Origin: Methylorubrum populi
GTDB lineage: Bacteria; Pseudomonadota; Alphaproteobacteria; Rhizobiales; Beijerinckiaceae
DNA: 64,000 nt
Reading direction: 5' to 3'
Assembly: GCF_002355515.1 (NCBI RefSeq)
Contig: NZ_AP014809.1
Location: 124,001-188,000, forward strand
The stretch's first letter is position 1; each line of letters starts with the position of its first letter. A program made the position numbers and the translations under genes. Positions 35,523-43,821 of the stretch are shown here, in pieces. The notes below the pieces were generated by a model. It worked only from the letters and a program-made list of their open reading frames with translations. It made no database searches and was not told the origin of the DNA.

Positions 35523-35786
35523 TCAGTGGCAGAACCTGCGCACGACGACATCGCCGAAGTCGTTGATCCAGCGACGGGTGTGGCAGTGCCCCCCATAGTA
35601 GATGTTCGAGTAGCCCCAGGGGCTGAAGTGATGATGCCTATGGCCCCAATGGCTGTGCCCGACGTGGCCCGGCCTGTGCCCGGGGAAGGGGCGATGGTTC
35701 GGCCCGTGCGCGAAGGCTTCGGTCGCGCCGACCGCGCTGAGGCCGACCAGAAGGACGAGGCTCATCAATTTACGACCGCCAGACAT
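35523..35786 (-). CDS. small secreted His-rich protein
   Basis: 87-residue exported protein. Signal peptide (MSGGRKLMSLVLLVGLSAVG ... AFA), then a His/Pro/Gly-rich region (HRPFPGHRPGHVGHSHWGHR) and a C-terminal RRWINDFGDVVVRRFCH with Cys also in GGHCHTRR. It is related to the protein at 31080 in length, signal peptide, His cluster and the DFG-V-VRR-C tail. AGGAGACG precedes ATG 35786. Metal binding is possible. Confidence 0.75.
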   Translation of the reverse strand: MSGGRKLMSLVLLVGLSAVGATEAFAHGPNHRPFPGHRPGHVGHSHWGHRHHHFSPWGYSNIYYGGHCHTRRWINDFGDVVVRRFCH

Positions 35787-35897
35787 CTTCGTCTCCTGTG
35801 TTTGAGGGCTATCAGCGGCCCTCACCTTCATTGGTCGCAGGAGGCGGCAGCACGGTTCAAACTGCTCGAACAAAAAAGGTGATCACACTGCTCGTGA

Positions 35898-36203
35898 CCA
35901 AGGGAGCTGCGGCTGGACTATCGTCCCAGGCTGTACGACGACATCCCTCCTGTGCCGCTTGGAATGCTCAACGCGCTCTACCGTGCCGAGGCTGATGGGC
36001 TCACCGATCTGCTCGGTGACGTCCCCGAGAGCACGCAGACAAGGCTGGCCGTCTACCTCTACGGCCGCAGCCACACCCACGATCTCAGTCTCCGGATTGC
36101 GGCACCTGTGATGGCGCGGCGTTGCGCGATGCGTCTCCGCTCGTCGGTGGCATCCCCAACGAGCGGGCTCGCCAAGTCTCCGGCAACTCGCACCGGTAGC
36201 ACT
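35898..36203 (+). pseudogene. frameshifted hypothetical protein
   Basis: One frame reads LRLDYRPRLYDDIPPVPLGM ... then LLGDVPESTQTRLAVYLYGR and SHTHDLSLRIAA; the continuation CDGAALRDASPLVGGIPNER lies in another frame, so a shift has occurred near 36102. No start codon precedes it in frame (a stop is at 35895). The text is coding-like but the family is not recognised with certainty. Probably a degraded gene of an ancestral insert. Confidence 0.5.
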
Positions 36204-36224
36204 GAGACAGCCTTTCTCAGCTGA

Positions 36225-36599
36225 CCTGCGGCTTTTTGCGCTGGAGAAAAGCGGGTTTTTGTCGACGAAACAGACTCTCTTTTAAGACTGAGGCCATCAC
36301 GATCTCCAGCGGAGGTCGAAATGCAGTCAATACTAACCTGTGTTACGCAGTCCCATGACCTTCGGCTGATGCTTTTAGCAGGCTTTGTGCTACTTAGGCA
36401 TGAGCACGGTCCAAAATCCCGGAAGCGCTAACAGCTTTGGACGAATCATCAGATCGGCATCGACAGACACTTGATCCGAAGCGGAAAATCGCGAGGCTAG
36501 CTGTTGATTGCTGCACCTCCTGGCCAATCGTGGTCCGCCCTCAAAGCTTGGCAAAGAAGCAGGCGGCCGTTCAGTACAGCTCAGTTGATGGGCTCCTCG
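36225..36599. other. region without a supported gene
   Basis: About 375 bases, AT-richer than average, no gene seen. Contains the second weak dispersed repeat at 36436-36465. Confidence 0.45.
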
Positions 36600-36689
36600 T
36601 GACCCCTTTCGGACCTTCCTCCCTACCTCTTCGGACGTCCGCTCTGAAGGGGAAAGCGGATCTGAAAGCGGCGGCGATAACATCAGCAT
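36600..36689 (-). repeat. dispersed hairpin repeat, copy 3 (inverted)
   Basis: On the reverse strand it begins ATGCTGATGTTATCGCCGCC, then TCCGCT (36660-36655) / AGCGGA (36643-36638) with an 11-base loop and ends AAAGGGGTCA. Same order and loop length as copies 1 and 2, opposite orientation. Confidence 0.65.
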
Positions 36690-36812
36690 AACGTGGCCCA
36701 TTATGCGGACGACATCCACCGAAGTGGAGACTGGCCCTGCCATGGTCCGGAACAGTCGGTGTGCCCGCGGCTTGCCGCTGGAGTGGGCTTCTCGGGATAC
36801 CGGCTGGATCGC

Positions 36813-37286
36813 ATGCAGGAATATGGAACCTCGTTCGGCATCGGGTTCGTGGCGGGGATGCGCAGCATGTCCGCTTGCGCCGCCCTGACCTGGGCGGCGT
36901 CGCAGGGCCGGACGCGCGGTGACCTCATTCCCGGCGGTCCGGGCGCGCGCGCCGTCGCGACGACGGCCGCCGCCGCCGAGATGGCCGGGGACAAGATGCC
37001 GTTCGCGCCCGACCGCCGCATCCCGCCCTCGTTTGCGCTCCGGCTCGCCATCGGCGCGGTCGGAGGCTGGGCCTTGGCCGGCCGGCGCGCATCGCCCGAG
37101 TACGGCGCCCTGGCCGGCGTAGCTGGCGCGGTCGCCGGCACGCTCCTCGGGCGGGGCGCTCGGGGCGGGGACTCGCGGACATCGGCAGGACGCGCCCGGG
37201 GCCTCGCCGAGGACGTCGCCGCCGTCTGCCTCGCCGCGTTGGTGGTCGCATCGGCGGAGACGAAAAGGCGCCGGTCATCGCCTTGA
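36813..37286 (+). CDS. DUF4126 family membrane protein
   Basis: 157 residues. N-terminal FGIGFVAGMRSMSACAALTW is the family's conserved first helix. Further hydrophobic segments at about 70-85 (FALRLAIGAVGGWALAG), 95-112 and 130-145 make about four membrane spans. ATG 36813 starts at the domain; the upstream extension is not family-like. Function unknown. Ends just before the convergent DUF892 gene. Confidence 0.75.
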   Translation: MQEYGTSFGIGFVAGMRSMSACAALTWAASQGRTRGDLIPGGPGARAVATTAAAAEMAGDKMPFAPDRRIPPSFALRLAIGAVGGWALAGRRASPEYGALAGVAGAVAGTLLGRGARGGDSRTSAGRARGLAEDVAAVCLAALVVASAETKRRRSSP

Positions 37287-37413
37287 GGCGACCTAGCGCC
37301 GGCTCAAGCATATCGAGCAGCGTCGGCTTACCCGGTGGATCACACCGGCTTCGCGCAGCATGCGTTGAAGCCGCATGCTGCGCGTCGAGGGACCCCGAGG
37401 GTTGGTTGGTCGC

Positions 37414-37890
37414 TTAGGCGCCCATGATCGTGGCGGCGATCTCGTTGTGCCGCTCGTCGGCCGCCTTGGCCTCGTCCAGGGAGGTCTGCATCGCCTGCAC
37501 GATCCCGCTCAGGCCGAGTTGCTCGGCATACGCGCGGATCGTGCCGAAGGCCGCGATCCAGTAGTGCAGCGCCAACTGCCCGTTGGCGATGATGCCGAGG
37601 TCGCGCGAGGCGTCGTCGGGCGCCTGCTGGCGGATCTGGCGGCTGACCTCGTAGAGGCCTTCCAGCACTGGGTTCTTCTGCTCGCCGCTGCCGCCCGCCT
37701 CCTGCAGGGCTTGGTCGATGCGCTGCGCCCATTGCTGCGAGGTCTGGTTGCCCTGCTCCAGCGCGGCCTTGAGGTCGGGATGGCGGGCGTCGTTCCGGAT
37801 CTCGTCGGTGGCCTGCGCGGCGACCTTGCCGCCGTTCTTCATGGCGGCGAGCCCTTGGGCCACGAGCGTCTTGAGAGCGTCATTGTTCAT
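37414..37890 (-). CDS. DUF892 (YciE/YciF-type) ferritin-like stress protein
   Basis: 158-residue four-helix-bundle protein. Visible features are AAQATDEIRNDARHPDLKAA, the QWAQRIDQALQEAGG segment, GIIANGQLALHYWIAAFGTI and the C-terminal LDEAKAADERHNEIAATIM. Members can hold a di-metal centre. Expression is typically stress-induced. Start ATG 37890. A second DUF892 protein lies at 61906. Confidence 0.8.
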   Translation of the reverse strand: MNNDALKTLVAQGLAAMKNGGKVAAQATDEIRNDARHPDLKAALEQGNQTSQQWAQRIDQALQEAGGSGEQKNPVLEGLYEVSRQIRQQAPDDASRDLGIIANGQLALHYWIAAFGTIRAYAEQLGLSGIVQAMQTSLDEAKAADERHNEIAATIMGA

Positions 37891-38288
37891 CGTCGTCGTC
37901 CAGTGGGAGCGTCGGCGCGTGGATTGCGGGCGCCGACATCGAGGAGAACGCCTGGAAAGCAGATCGCAGCCCGCGTGCGACAATTTACATCGGTTTTCTC
38001 GTATAGTCGGCTTAATACGACGAACAGAGATGTGGTCTTAGCGCTTGTCCCTGCACATGCCATTCGAGATACTTTATAATGCAATCAAACAAGCGCGGGC
38101 CAGAGTGTGGTCGTCGCCGTAAGGGTTGAGGCTAAAATCGGCTTGGCGCGGCGCTTCCGTCGCACGTCCATGTCCGGAACGGAGGTACCCTGTTCAAGTT
38201 GGCGGGCGAACCCGACACCAACGAGTGATATGCTGGGTGCGAACGCGATCTGTCGGTGCCGACCGGGTACGGCCGGCAGGAGGCTGAC
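37891..38288. other. 398-base divergent promoter region
   Basis: Between the DUF892 gene (reverse) and the hydrolase (forward). GGAAC (38176-38180), 16 bases, AGTT (38197-38200) on the forward strand is a weak EcfG-promoter candidate for the hydrolase gene. AT-rich in 37981-38090. No gene seen. Confidence 0.45.
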
Positions 38289-39164
38289 ATGAAGCGGTGT
38301 GCTGCCCTCGCGCTGGCGACGACGCTGGCCATCGGACCGGCCGTGGCCGACCCGGTGGAGCTCTCGACCTTCCGCGACCTGCCGCGGCCCGAGCCCACCC
38401 TGCAGGTCGCGTACGGCGAGGCGCCGGCCCAGGGCATCGACGTCTTCCTACCCGACGGCCCTGGCCCGCACCCGGTCGCGGTCCTCATCCACGGCGGCTG
38501 CTGGAGCGCCAGCACCGCCGGTCGCGAGCAGATGCGCCATCTCGGGTCCGAGCTGGCGCGACGTGGCATCGCCGTGTGGAGCATCGGCTACCGCCGCGCC
38601 AACGAGGCCGGCGGCGGCTATCCGGGCACCTACCAGGACGTCGCCTCTGCGCTCGACCGGCTCGCAGAGGACGCGCCCACCCACCGGCTTGACCTCTCGC
38701 GGGTCGTGCTCGCCGGACACTCGGCAGGTGGTCATCTCGCGCTGTGGGCGACCTCGCGCGGCTCGCTTCCGACCGCGAGTCCCCTGCAGGGGCTGCCCCG
38801 GTTCGTGCCGCGCGCCGTGATCAGCCTGGGCGGCGTGGGCGACCTCGCGACGTTCGCGCGGTTCGTCCCGGTGCTGTGCGGCCCCGGCATCGTCGAGCGG
38901 CTCGCCCCTTCGGACAAGCTCGCGGAGGTCTCGCCCGCGGCCCTGACGCCGTCGGCCGGGTCGGTCGTGATGGTCAGCGGCGTGATCGACCGGCTGGTGC
39001 CGCCCTGGGTCGCCTACGACTATGCCCGCGCCATGCGGGGCAAGTCCGCGACCGTGCCGAGGCTCGTCGACGTCCCGGACGCCGGCCACTTCGACTTGGT
39101 CACGCCGCACACCTCGGCTTGGCGCGAAGTCCGCGCCCTCATCGAACAGGCCTTGAGACCCTGA
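38289..39164 (+). CDS. secreted alpha/beta hydrolase (esterase-like)
   Basis: 291 residues. Signal peptide (MKRCAALALATTLAIGPAVA). The alpha/beta hydrolase fold has the oxyanion motif LIHGGCWSAS, the nucleophile elbow VLAGHSAGGHLALW (Ser), an acid residue region VMVSGVIDRLVPP and the catalytic His in PDAGHFDLV. The HGG.W and GHSAGGH patterns fit the BD-FAE / arylformamidase-like esterase group. AGGAGG stands seven bases before ATG 38289. Confidence 0.88.
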   Translation: MKRCAALALATTLAIGPAVADPVELSTFRDLPRPEPTLQVAYGEAPAQGIDVFLPDGPGPHPVAVLIHGGCWSASTAGREQMRHLGSELARRGIAVWSIGYRRANEAGGGYPGTYQDVASALDRLAEDAPTHRLDLSRVVLAGHSAGGHLALWATSRGSLPTASPLQGLPRFVPRAVISLGGVGDLATFARFVPVLCGPGIVERLAPSDKLAEVSPAALTPSAGSVVMVSGVIDRLVPPWVAYDYARAMRGKSATVPRLVDVPDAGHFDLVTPHTSAWREVRALIEQALRP

Positions 39165-39292
39165 TAGGCCCCACGCCTGATCGATCCGGTAGTCGACCGG
39201 CCCAACTGAGCCTCGAAGCAAACTGGCACGGCGCGACCACCGGTAAGGGAACGAGCCGATCCGGTGTCCTTCTCCGGATGCCTGCCGGCGGC

Positions 39293-39835
39293 CTATCCAC
39301 CACGCGGGGTCGTCGGCCGCCGATGGGTTTTTCGGGCTCCCTCACGCTCGGTTGCCGGCTTGTCGCCCAGGTCGGTCGCCAGGAGCGCTGCCAACAGCGG
39401 GCCACCCGGCTGTCCTTCCCTCCCGAAGAGCCGATGCTGGACTTCGATGGCGAGCGGCATGGCCTTTCGCAGCGCGGCGACGCCCGCGTCCGTGACCTCG
39501 ATGAGCTTCGCGCGCGTGTCCGACGCATGGCGCGACCGGCGGACCATGCCCTTCGCTTCGAGGGCCTTGAGCAGGAGCGACACCTGCATCGGGTGGATGT
39601 CGCCGAACCGGGCGAGGTCCGTCTGCGTCACGGCCTCGCCCGACCGCGCCATCCAGGCCGCGAGCGCGAGCGCGGTGAACTGGAGATGCGTGAGGTCGAC
39701 CGGCTCGAGCGCGCGGTCGACCTCACGCACGTAGCGATGCAGCACCCGCCACAGCACGAAGCCGACGGCGTTCTCCGGGGCGCCGAGCGTCTCGTTGGCG
39801 AATAGGTCCGTCAGGGTCTCGGGATCGGCTGCCAT
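39293..39835 (-). CDS. MarR-family transcriptional regulator
   Basis: About 180 residues. Winged helix with LTHLQFTALALAAWMARSGE, the recognition helix DIHPMQVSLLLKALEAKGMV and wing RRSRHASDTRAKLIEVTDAG, followed by a basic disordered tail. Start ATG 39835 follows GGAGAG. Divergent from the truncated decarboxylase gene at 39946; the perfect palindrome at 39891-39908 in between is the likely operator for autoregulation. Confidence 0.88.
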   Translation of the reverse strand: MAADPETLTDLFANETLGAPENAVGFVLWRVLHRYVREVDRALEPVDLTHLQFTALALAAWMARSGEAVTQTDLARFGDIHPMQVSLLLKALEAKGMVRRSRHASDTRAKLIEVTDAGVAALRKAMPLAIEVQHRLFGREGQPGGPLLAALLATDLGDKPATEREGARKTHRRPTTPRGG

Positions 39836-39890
39836 GTCCTCTCCTAACACCGGGTCGTGGCCGAGTGCCCTCCCGACCCCAAGCTTGAGA

Positions 39891-39908
39891 TAGTAAACAC
39901 GTTTACTA
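39891..39908. promoter_or_regulatory. perfect 18-bp palindromic MarR operator
   Basis: TAGTAAAC (39891-39898) AC GTTTACTA (39901-39908) is a perfect dyad with 8-bp arms in the 110-base region between the divergent MarR gene and the gene at 39946. MarR dimers bind palindromes of this size. Strong candidate for autoregulation plus control of the adjacent target. Confidence 0.75.
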
Positions 39909-39945
39909 AATAGGGTCGACAATGGTTTGAGAGAAGGAGGTCGCC

Positions 39946-40567
39946 ATGGGCGACAGGACACTCGACATCGCCTTCTGGGACTACGACCGCACCCGCCTGC
40001 TCACGGACGGCAGCGTTGGCATCGCGGGCGTGGAGCCGCGCTTCCACGGCGCCCGCATCGTCACCGAGATCTTCGAGGGCATGATCCGGGGACGCTACGA
40101 CGTGTCCGAACTCGGCATGACCTACTTCCTGCGCACCTTCGACGATGAGGGGCGCTCGCCCTTCGTGGCCATCCCGGTGTTCCTCAACCGTGCCTTTCGC
40201 CACGGGGCGGTCTACGTGAACAGGGCGAGCGGCATCGCGCGACCGCAGGACCTGGCCGGCAAGCGGATCGGCGAACTCGCGCTCTACGGCCACGATGCCG
40301 GCGTGATGGCCAAGGGCGTCCTCTCGGACGAGTTCGCCTGGCGGCCCGAGCAGAGCCGCTGGGTCGTGGGCGGCATCGACTTCCCGATGGAGCCCATCGA
40401 CTTCGTGGCCCGCACGGTGCCGCCCGGCGTCGAGGTGGAATGGGTCGGCAAGGACGTGGACCTCGGCGACATGCTGGAGGCCGGCGATCTCGACGCGCTG
40501 GTCTCGGCCGACGTGCCGGAGGCGGTCCTGTCCGGCTCGCCCAGGGTCGGGCGGCTGTTCGAGGAAC
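39946..40567 (+). pseudogene. truncated 4,5-dihydroxyphthalate decarboxylase-like protein
   Basis: The first about 207 codons encode the N-terminal two thirds of a PhtD-like / periplasmic-binding-fold protein (LDIAFWDYDRTRLLTDGSVG, SELGMTYFLRTFDDEGRSPF, AKGVLSDEFAWRPEQSRWVV). After RVGRLFEEH the sequence continues into antisense of an SDR gene, so the C-terminal part is lost by a deletion. ATG 39946 has AGGAGG. MarR-controlled by position. The frame stays open through the junction to 41013, giving a hybrid protein of unknown relevance. Confidence 0.85.
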
Positions 40568-40992
40568 ACCGTATAGACCGAGAGCAGGTGCAGCGGCTTC
40601 TGGGTGACGCTCGAAGAGACGTTCACGACGACGCCGGCCCTGCGCTCGCGAAACTGCGGCAGCACCGCCTGCGTCACGGCAAACGTCCCGAACGTGTTCG
40701 TCTCGAAGAGCTCGCGCACGGTGTCCATCGGCGTGCCTTCGAGGGCGTTCAGCCAGCCGATGCCGGCATTGTTGACCAGGACGTCGATGGGTCCCGCGGC
40801 CTCGACGGCCTGGCGGATGCTCGCCGCGTCGGTGACGTCGAGGGCGAGCACGCGCAGGCGGTCGGTGGCGGGCAGACCCACCTCGCGCGGCGTGCGCATG
40901 GTGGCCACCACGTTCCACCCCCGGTCGATGAAGAGGCGGGCGGTCTCAAGACCGAACCCGGACGAGCAGCCGGTGATCAGGACGGTTTGCAT
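40565..40992 (-). pseudogene. 3'-truncated short-chain dehydrogenase
   Basis: 143 codons from ATG 40992 encode the start of an SDR (TVLITGCSSGFGLETARLFI, NNAG in DVLVNNAGIGWLNALEG, VVVNVSSSVTQKPLHLLSVY). It is cut right at the Tyr of the YxxxK motif, where sequence runs into the antisense of the decarboxylase-like gene. No functional active site can be made. It is divergent from the AraC gene at 41088. Confidence 0.85.
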
Positions 40993-41038
40993 GTCGGCTC
41001 CAACAGCTTGTGACAGCCTTTGGATAGATCCGCTCGCC

Positions 41039-41063
41039 GGGACGGACTACAATCGTACGTCCC
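41039..41063. promoter_or_regulatory. inverted repeat between SDR relic and AraC gene
   Basis: GGGACG (41039-41044) and CGTCCC (41058-41063) with a 13-base spacer lie in the divergent promoter region. Possible AraC binding site; the SDR half is now a pseudogene. Confidence 0.4.
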
Positions 41064-41087
41064 GCTTTCGTTAGCGTCAGTCCGGAA

Positions 41088-42008
41088 ATGACCGATCCGC
41101 TCGCCGACGTCGTTACACTGCTCCGGCCGAGCGCCGCGTTCTCCAAGTCCGTGAGCGGCTCGGGCCCGTGGCGCGTCCGCCGAGCGGAGCATGGGCGTCC
41201 GTTCTACTGCGCCGTCCTTGAGGGATCCTGCGGCCTGGCGGTCCGGGGGCGCGACCGGATGATCCTGGAGCCGGGGGACTTCGTCCTGATCCCGGCGGCG
41301 GACACGTTCGAGATGTCGAGCCTCACGCCCCCGACTGAAGGCTTTGAGACACTGCCGGTCGAGGTGGGGCCCGGCGAGTTCCGGATCGGGCATGAGGTTC
41401 GGCCGGCGGACATTCGCATGCTCGTGGGCTACTGCACCTTCGGCTCACCCGACGCAGGCCTGCTGGTGTCGCTCCTGCCGAGCCTCGTCCATGTCCGGGG
41501 CGAGACCAGGCTGGCCTCCCTCATGCAACTTATCGGAGACGAGGCGCGCCAGCGCAGGCCAGCGCGCGACCTCATCCTGGAGCGGCTGCTGGAGGTCATG
41601 CTGATCGAGGCGCTGCGCTCCATGGACGGTCCCGCGACGACGCCGGGCCTCGTGCGGGGGCTGAGCGACGACCGCCTGGCCGCGGCGCTGCGCAGGATGC
41701 ACGAACGGCCGACCGAAGCCTGGACCGTCGCACGGATGGCGCACGAGGCGGGGCTCTCGCGCTCGGTGTTCTTCGAAAGGTTCGGCCGTGCGGTCGGGGT
41801 CGCGCCGATGGAGTACCTTCTCGCGTGGCGGATGGCCCTGGCGAAGGACCTGCTCCGCCGTGAGGGTGGCGGCATCGCCGAGGTGGCCGAACGCGTGGGT
41901 TACGGCTCGGCGAGCACGTTCAGCGTGGCGTTCTCCCGCCATGTGGGCCTGCCGCCGGCCGTTTATGCGCAGGAGCAGAGGCAATCGTCAGGTGCGCGGT
42001 CCGCCTGA
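41088..42008 (+). CDS. AraC-family regulator with cupin domain
   Basis: 306 residues. N-terminal cupin-like effector domain (about 25-180; FYCAVLEGSCGLAVRGRDRM, the ILEPGDFVLIPAADTFEMS pattern) and C-terminal double helix-turn-helix (about 205-300; WTVARMAHEAGLSRSVFFER, the GIAEVAERVGYGSASTFSVA motif and FSRHVGLPPAVY). Divergent from the truncated SDR, its former target. Typical of regulators of oxidoreductases. Confidence 0.9.
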   Translation: MTDPLADVVTLLRPSAAFSKSVSGSGPWRVRRAEHGRPFYCAVLEGSCGLAVRGRDRMILEPGDFVLIPAADTFEMSSLTPPTEGFETLPVEVGPGEFRIGHEVRPADIRMLVGYCTFGSPDAGLLVSLLPSLVHVRGETRLASLMQLIGDEARQRRPARDLILERLLEVMLIEALRSMDGPATTPGLVRGLSDDRLAAALRRMHERPTEAWTVARMAHEAGLSRSVFFERFGRAVGVAPMEYLLAWRMALAKDLLRREGGGIAEVAERVGYGSASTFSVAFSRHVGLPPAVYAQEQRQSSGARSA

Positions 42009-42215
42009 CCCGACGCCGGATACTCACCGGTTGACGGTCGGCGGCTAGGACGTCCCGACCAGCGCCGACCTCACTCACTCACGGCACCGGCCGAGGTCCC
42101 ACACCGTAGCAGACCCACGTCGCCTCATCCGCTACCCGCTACGTCCGGGGTCACATGATCGGCGCACTCGTCCTGGACCTGTTCGGTCGCTTCGCCTCCC
42201 TCTGGCGGCTGGACG

Positions 42216-42851
42216 CTAGGCTTGAGGGAGGCCAAGAGCCTCACGCACCTCGGGCCCGGACATCCCGGTGTCGTAGACGGGCGTACCCATATCGAACTCA
42301 CGGGAGCGGTCGAGCGGCCCGACGGTCACCGGGTCGAAGCCCGCGTCCGTCACCAGGGCGGCTGCGATCCGCATGACCTCGGCGTCGTCCGAAGCGAGCG
42401 GTATCCCGACGCGCGGCCCAGCACGATGGGCCTCGCTCTCCAGCGTGCGATCCCAGACGGTGTTGAAGGCGCGCACGATGTGGACGCCCGGGAACCACTC
42501 GCGCAGGTAGGGGCCTGTCCCCCGACCGGACCGCCTGACCTCCTCGGCCATGGCTCCGTCGCGGTTCGGATAGGGGTTCGAGGTGTCGAGGACGACCTTG
42601 CCGCCGAGGGTCTCGGCCATCGTGCGCCCGTATTCCGGCAGCGCGAGAAAGGGGACGGACATCAGTACGGCGTCACCGAAGGCGATTGCCTGTTCCGGCG
42701 TGCCCGCCCTCGCGCTGCCGCCCGCCTGCTCGACGAGCCCGCCCAGAGTCTGCGGATTACGTGACGAGAACAGAACCTCGTGCCCTGCCCTGGACCAGAG
42801 CTTTCCAATGAGGCCGCCGATGCGGCCGCTGCCCACGATACCGATCTTCAT
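42216..42851 (-). CDS. NADPH-dependent F420 reductase-like NAD(P)-binding protein
   Basis: 211 residues of the F420-dependent NADP reductase (Fno) / NPD1 superfamily. The Rossmann loop GIVGSGRIGGLIGK at the N terminus is followed by LFSSRNPQTLGGL, VLMSVPFLALPEYGRTM, and FDPVTVGPLDRSREFD. Uses NADP(H); no F420-specific evidence beyond family membership. AGGACG precedes ATG 42851. Confidence 0.88.
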   Translation of the reverse strand: MKIGIVGSGRIGGLIGKLWSRAGHEVLFSSRNPQTLGGLVEQAGGSARAGTPEQAIAFGDAVLMSVPFLALPEYGRTMAETLGGKVVLDTSNPYPNRDGAMAEEVRRSGRGTGPYLREWFPGVHIVRAFNTVWDRTLESEAHRAGPRVGIPLASDDAEVMRIAAALVTDAGFDPVTVGPLDRSREFDMGTPVYDTGMSGPEVREALGLPQA

Positions 42852-42952
42852 GGTTCGTCCTGCGTTTGATTAGGTTGCGCTACGAGAGGGACCGCGTCGG
42901 CTGACGCGTCTCGCCGGCATCACGGTCCAGGGAGCCCGCCGGGCGCTCGACA

Positions 42953-43765
42953 TCAGGCCACGAAGCGCACGACGCCGCCGTCCACGCGCAGCGCGGCGCC
43001 GCTGGTCGCGGATGCCTGTTCCGAGCAGGCGTAGACGATCATGTTCGCGACCTCGCCGGTAGTGGCGAAGCGCCGGATCAGGGTCGTCGGGCGCAGCGCC
43101 TGAAGGAAGCGCTGCTCAGCTTCCTCCACCGTGATGCCGTCCGCCTCGGCCTGCTTCACCATGAACTCGCCGAGGATCTCGGACCGGGTCGGACCAGGGA
43201 GCACGGCGTTGACCGTCACGCCTGTGCCCGCCACCGCCTCGGCCAGGCCGCGCGAGACGGCGAGCTGCGCCGTCTTGGTCATGCCGTAGTCGAGCATCTC
43301 CTTGGGCGTGTTGACCCCGGACTCGCTGCTGACGAAGACGACGCGTCCCCAGCCCTTGTCGATCATGCGTGGCAGGTAGTGTCGCGACAGGCGGACGCCG
43401 CTCATGACGTTGAGCTGGAACAGGCCGAGCCAATCCTCGTCGGGGATGGCCGCGATATCCCGGATGTCCCGGTACTCCCGGAGGTACGCCGTGCCGACGT
43501 TGTTCACGAGGATGTCGGCATCCGGCGCCTCCGCGATGAAGGCGTTCGCACCTTCCGCGGTCGACAGATCGGCGGCGATGCCGGAGATGGCACTGTCAGG
43601 ATATGCCGCGCGCACCTGCCGGACCGCTTCGTCGACACGCTCCTGCCGGCGGCCGTTGACGACAACCGAGGCGCCGGCCTGCGCCAAACCCTCCGCGGTC
43701 GCCCGACCGATGCCGGCGGTGGAGCCGGTGACGATGGCCGTGCGGCCGATCAAGTCGATCTTCAT
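42953..43765 (-). CDS. short-chain dehydrogenase/reductase
   Basis: 270-residue classical SDR with TGSTAGIG (14-21), NNVGTAYL, the catalytic Ser region FVSSESGVNTPKEM, and YGMTK (Tyr and Lys). The C-terminal ATSGAALRVDGGVVRF is typical. AAGGACGG precedes ATG. Reverse-strand neighbour of GST, peroxiredoxin and F420-type genes: a small redox cluster. Confidence 0.92.
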   Translation of the reverse strand: MKIDLIGRTAIVTGSTAGIGRATAEGLAQAGASVVVNGRRQERVDEAVRQVRAAYPDSAISGIAADLSTAEGANAFIAEAPDADILVNNVGTAYLREYRDIRDIAAIPDEDWLGLFQLNVMSGVRLSRHYLPRMIDKGWGRVVFVSSESGVNTPKEMLDYGMTKTAQLAVSRGLAEAVAGTGVTVNAVLPGPTRSEILGEFMVKQAEADGITVEEAEQRFLQALRPTTLIRRFATTGEVANMIVYACSEQASATSGAALRVDGGVVRFVA

Positions 43766-43821
43766 GTGTCCGTCCTTCTGGCTCGGCGCCGGTCGTCCCG
43801 ATGGACGCTGGCGCCCGGTTG

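Noticed and set aside
34936..35598. 220-codon forward frame after the SPOR-like gene
   Set aside because: Overlaps the SPOR-like gene and the His-rich gene on the other strand, no domain or ribosome site.
28535..36465. Similarity of 28535-28562 and 36435-36465 as a full repeat family
   Set aside because: About 24 of 28 positions match, but the copies diverge quickly and no third copy was found. Kept only as a weak note.
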